NCBI GenBank assembly: GCA_002793355.1
Contig: PFQB01000043.1
Span: 1 to 14,442 of the forward strand
Reading direction: 5' to 3'
Source of the DNA: Candidatus Dojkabacteria bacterium CG_4_10_14_0_2_um_filter_Dojkabacteria_WS6_41_15
GTDB lineage: Bacteria; Patescibacteriota; Dojkabacteria; GCA-002793355
Length of the DNA stretch: 14,442 bases
A program made the position numbers and the translations under genes. The notes under the pieces were generated by a model, which saw nothing but the letters and a program-made list of their open reading frames with translations, was not told where the DNA came from and did no database searches. Positions 11,705 through 14,442 of this stretch are shown one piece after another. Each line of letters opens with the position of its first letter. Positions within the stretch are counted from its first letter, which is position 1.

Positions 11705-14368
11705 ATGAGTCTACACGCCCCATTTTTAGTAAAGCAATATCTATCAAGCGATGTCGAGACGGGAAGCTATTCTCGAATCTTTTGGTACTACCCACTAGAC
11801 AAAGAAAAGGCCGTGCAAGGGGGCATTGGATTGTTTTTCGAAGTTCTTAGTGGTGATGTCGGAGATGAAATATATGAGCAGATAACAAAAAGGTTTTGGG
11901 ATAGTTTCACTAGCAACTTTTACAGTGAAGGCTTCGAATCCTCGTTGAAAAAGTCTATAAAGATGTTTATTCAATTACTGCGTAATTTTAGTGTTGAGGA
12001 AGGGTTAGATGTAAATATCGTGCTTCTCAATGCAGTCGAAAGTGCTCAGGGATATACGTTGAAGCTAATAGCTTTTGGGGACTCAGATATATTTGTTGTG
12101 CGCCAAGGAAAATTTGCTGATATGTCGAAGATGGTTCCTGTTAATGCCTCTTTGTACGACCTAAAGTTTCTAGAAGTAGAGTTGGATAAGGGGGATGTGC
12201 TGATGTTGGGCAATAAAACGTTGCTTCGAAACGCCTTTGAGACGGATATGTTGGCGTTGACGGGAATCGACGATCTACTACGCTCCCTTGAGGATTTCAA
12301 GGACAATCTATTCGGAAGTAAGAAACTATTTCTTCTCGCTGCAACGGATATCGGAGTGAAACCAGAGAAGAAAGGTTCTCGCCTGGTTGAATATCTCAAA
12401 AAGGGTGTGGTGGTAGTTGGCGGATTAGGAAGTAAAGCCAAAACACTTTTAACCACTGTAATGCAGCGTATCAAGAAACCTGCTTCTAGCAAGGTTGCGA
12501 TTCCAATTGCCTCTGGTGGAGAATTGATTATTCCCGAAGAGCCGCAGGTTAGAGAAGAAGAGAAGGACGATTCCTTTATTGTTAGTCCAGATGACACGGT
12601 AGAAATACTTGGAAAGCTTGATCTAAAAGGCGTCGCGATAAAAGAGGAGGAAGAATTGTTAGATCGGCATGTCGTACCTCCGCCGATGGATTCACTTGAG
12701 AATATCTCAGCCCTGACTGATTCGGATGACGAAAAAATAGAAGAAGATGCCCATATTGTTGATCCTGCAATAATACTGCCAGGAAAAGAGGTTTCAGTTG
12801 ATGATTACGTCGTTTCTGAAGAGGTCACGCCGTCGATGGTTGTAGAAAAGAGCGAATATAAGGAGTTGGTCGATGATGCCTCTAATGATAACGAAGAGGA
12901 GACTATACCCATAGCCGGAAATCGACTTGTTGACGCACCAACACTGCCTGTGCAGGGCACCGATTATGTAAATGAGTTGAAGGCGCGCCACTCGGCCTTC
13001 GGCAAGATAGCGCGCCATCCACTAACAAAATCCCTACTAAGTTCGCTTTCGGCATTCTTTGCAATGCTATTCAATAAACTTCTTAGTGTGTTTGGAAAAG
13101 GTCATTTAATAAAGAAACAGAAGATGTTCTTAACTCGACCAACTAGCCTAGAAAAGCCCAAGAAACTACAGCCAGGAATGATTATTATTTTGGTTGCGCT
13201 ACTGCTCACTGCCTTCTTCTGGGCAAAGGCACGTATTTCCCGTGATAAAACGGAAAAAGGATTATTGACGCAATACCAGCAGCAAGTCGCATTATTCTCT
13301 ACTTTCTACGATACAAACATTTCGATTATTGACACCGAAGACACAGAACGTCAGTTGGAGTTGTGTGTTCCAGAGGCAGACAAAGTATATTCGGTGGAAA
13401 AAACAGTACTTGCAAAAATAAAGACAGAAAAAGTGAGGGCAACGATAAAAATACTAACCAGCCAAGTTCAAGCAAAAGTTGTTGAATGCCAAACAAAATT
13501 TGATCGTGTTTATGGAATAATTCGGGTAAAAGATGCGGAACTCATCACGGATTTCAAGGTATCGTTGGGCAATGATTCCGATATCTCTGCCATCTCGTTC
13601 AGGTCCGGCGCTATCGTTGTCGCGGATAAAGGACGAAAAGCGGTATATCAAATAAATGTAGATAAAAAGAGTGTATTAAAACTTGAAGATCCCTTGGGGT
13701 TAGTAGTCAATCCCATTACGGTCGGAACCGGGGAAGGAACGTTATTTATTTGTGATAAAACCAACGGTGTCTTATATTACTCAAAGAACGCTTCTGGTAA
13801 TCAAGAAGGTTTCAATCGGGTAGTTGGGGCAGAGCCAACGTCTATTGGAGAGTGTGCCTTGGTCGAAGGTTATGCAAAAAATGCCTACGTTGTACCAACG
13901 ACTGCAAATGTTGTTTATAAAATTACTGCGAAGAAGAGTGGCGGTTTTGAAGCTCCTGTTCGATACATAAAAGAGCTGCTTGGTGTTCGTTCGTTGAGTA
14001 TTGATGGAAATATTTATGTGGTAACCAGCATTGATGGAAAAGGTAATGTTACCCGCTATTACGGTGGAAAGCTTGACAGTTTTGCGATACCGCAGAGCGC
14101 AGATTTAGGTGAACTTACAACTTCCTATACAAATCCTTCGTCAGTAAGAAACCTTTACGTGTACGACAAAACAAAAAATGCCGTTCTTTCGATAGAAAAA
14201 CCGAACGCGAAACATCCAGGACGCGGGGTGGTTGTGAAGACTTATTTGTTTGAAAATTCAGATAAATTCAAGGATATCCGATCAATAATGGTTGATGTAA
14301 ATTCGAAGAACCAAGAAGTGTATATGTATGTGCTTTCTGGTGCGACGATTTGGAGATTCAGACTCTAA
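11705..14368 (+). CDS. PP2C-like domain / single membrane helix / beta-propeller protein
   Basis: 887 aa in four parts. Residues 1-220 resemble a PP2C-type phosphatase fold: LKLIAFGDSDIFVVRQGKF (119-137, like 'G-D-S-x-x-Y-x-x-x-x-G'), VELDKGDVLMLGNKTLL (158-174, like 'GD-x-x-L-L-x-S-D-G') and KLFLLAATDIG. The usual metal-binding Asp-Gly pairs are missing, so it may be inactive. Residues about 265-430 are an acidic, low-complexity linker. A membrane helix lies at 492-507 (IIILVALLLTAFFWAK), followed by a charged, probably helical stretch with Cys 553 and 595. Residues about 625-887 look like an extracytoplasmic beta-propeller with repeated 'x-x-L-x-V-x-D-x-x-x-x-x-V-x-x-I' units (e.g. 634-652, 679-693, 814-830). 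This suggests a transmembrane sensor or scaffold. The ATG lies three bases after the previous stop. Confidence 0.65.
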   Translation: MSLHAPFLVKQYLSSDVETGSYSRIFWYYPLDKEKAVQGGIGLFFEVLSGDVGDEIYEQITKRFWDSFTSNFYSEGFESSLKKSIKMFIQLLRNFSVEEGLDVNIVLLNAVESAQGYTLKLIAFGDSDIFVVRQGKFADMSKMVPVNASLYDLKFLEVELDKGDVLMLGNKTLLRNAFETDMLALTGIDDLLRSLEDFKDNLFGSKKLFLLAATDIGVKPEKKGSRLVEYLKKGVVVVGGLGSKAKTLLTTVMQRIKKPASSKVAIPIASGGELIIPEEPQVREEEKDDSFIVSPDDTVEILGKLDLKGVAIKEEEELLDRHVVPPPMDSLENISALTDSDDEKIEEDAHIVDPAIILPGKEVSVDDYVVSEEVTPSMVVEKSEYKELVDDASNDNEEETIPIAGNRLVDAPTLPVQGTDYVNELKARHSAFGKIARHPLTKSLLSSLSAFFAMLFNKLLSVFGKGHLIKKQKMFLTRPTSLEKPKKLQPGMIIILVALLLTAFFWAKARISRDKTEKGLLTQYQQQVALFSTFYDTNISIIDTEDTERQLELCVPEADKVYSVEKTVLAKIKTEKVRATIKILTSQVQAKVVECQTKFDRVYGIIRVKDAELITDFKVSLGNDSDISAISFRSGAIVVADKGRKAVYQINVDKKSVLKLEDPLGLVVNPITVGTGEGTLFICDKTNGVLYYSKNASGNQEGFNRVVGAEPTSIGECALVEGYAKNAYVVPTTANVVYKITAKKSGGFEAPVRYIKELLGVRSLSIDGNIYVVTSIDGKGNVTRYYGGKLDSFAIPQSADLGELTTSYTNPSSVRNLYVYDKTKNAVLSIEKPNAKHPGRGVVVKTYLFENSDKFKDIRSIMVDVNSKNQEVYMYVLSGATIWRFRL

Positions 14369-14395
14369 CTAACTACTAACTATTAACTGCTAGCA

Positions 14396-14442
14396 ATGAG
14401 GGTTGTATCAAAAAACAAAAAGGCTACTTTCGACAACGAAAT
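14396..14442 (+). CDS. smpB: SsrA-binding protein SmpB (start only)
   Basis: The first 15 codons before the window ends read MRVVSKNKKATFDNE. This fits the SmpB N-terminus, where 'K-x-x-x-x-N-(R/K)-K-A-x-x-(D/E)-Y-x-I' is conserved. SmpB binds tmRNA and delivers it to stalled ribosomes. There is a 27-bp gap after the propeller gene made of CTAAC/ACTAAC-like repeats, with no Shine-Dalgarno visible. The identification rests on 15 residues only. Confidence 0.6.
   Translation, partial: MRVVSKNKKATFDNE

Noticed and set aside
12046..12597. 183-codon antisense frame inside the PP2C-like/propeller gene
   Set aside because: It is a Ser/Arg-rich antisense reading of an acidic linker, as expected by chance opposite Glu/Asp-rich coding sequence.

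Overview
The window most likely comes from a Candidate Phyla Radiation (Patescibacteria) bacterium using the standard bacterial code, with TGA read as a stop (for example the methyltransferase at 1638-2633 and the pilin gene at 7968-8348). The basis is the set of about 105-126 aa double-hydrophobic proteins of the candidate-phylum type IV secretion pilin kind, very compact spacing, and several lineage-divergent envelope proteins. I cannot name the sub-lineage. Family assignments are from reading motifs; no search was run.

Layout. The left part (1-5553) is transcribed leftward: dnaN (sliding clamp), a small membrane protein, a divergent GT4 polyprenyl-phosphate sugar-phosphate transferase, a 143-bp spacer packed with small palindromes, a methyltransferase with a C-terminal zinc ribbon, three pilin-like genes with their own promoter, a DUF4870/Tic20-like membrane protein, and tRNA-Ser(GCT). 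The middle (5554-6217) is about 660 bp with no convincing gene. It holds an AT-rich tract, a run of DnaA-trio-like triplets next to a weak DnaA box, one 8/9 and one 9/9 DnaA box, a purine/G-rich tract and an 11-bp inverted repeat. It is a good candidate chromosomal origin, although dnaA itself is not in the window. metG (leftward, 6218-7891) follows. The right part (7968 to the end) is all rightward: two more pilin-like genes, a coiled-coil SpoIID-type peptidoglycan enzyme, a membrane PH-domain protein, a tiny two-helix protein, an 887-aa protein joining a PP2C-like domain, one membrane helix and a probable beta-propeller, and the first 15 codons of what looks like smpB. Apart from metG, every gene points away from the 5.5-7.9 kb region, as expected around an origin.

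How the genes fit together. Housekeeping functions (dnaN, metG, tRNA-Ser, smpB) are interleaved with cell-surface functions. Five pilin-like paralogues lie on both sides of the origin-like region. The SpoIID-type enzyme, PH protein, two-helix protein and PP2C-like/propeller protein form a tight run with overlapping or nearly touching ends, suggesting a coordinated envelope module that may remodel the wall around a pilus or secretion machine. That functional link is inference.

Expression signals. Several genes at the head of a transcription unit (pilin 3, dnaN, metG, spoIID-like) have TGn-type extended -10 elements only 5-17 bases before the chosen start codon, implying leaderless or very short-leader mRNAs. 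Two internal genes (GT4, methyltransferase) instead carry clear Shine-Dalgarno sequences.
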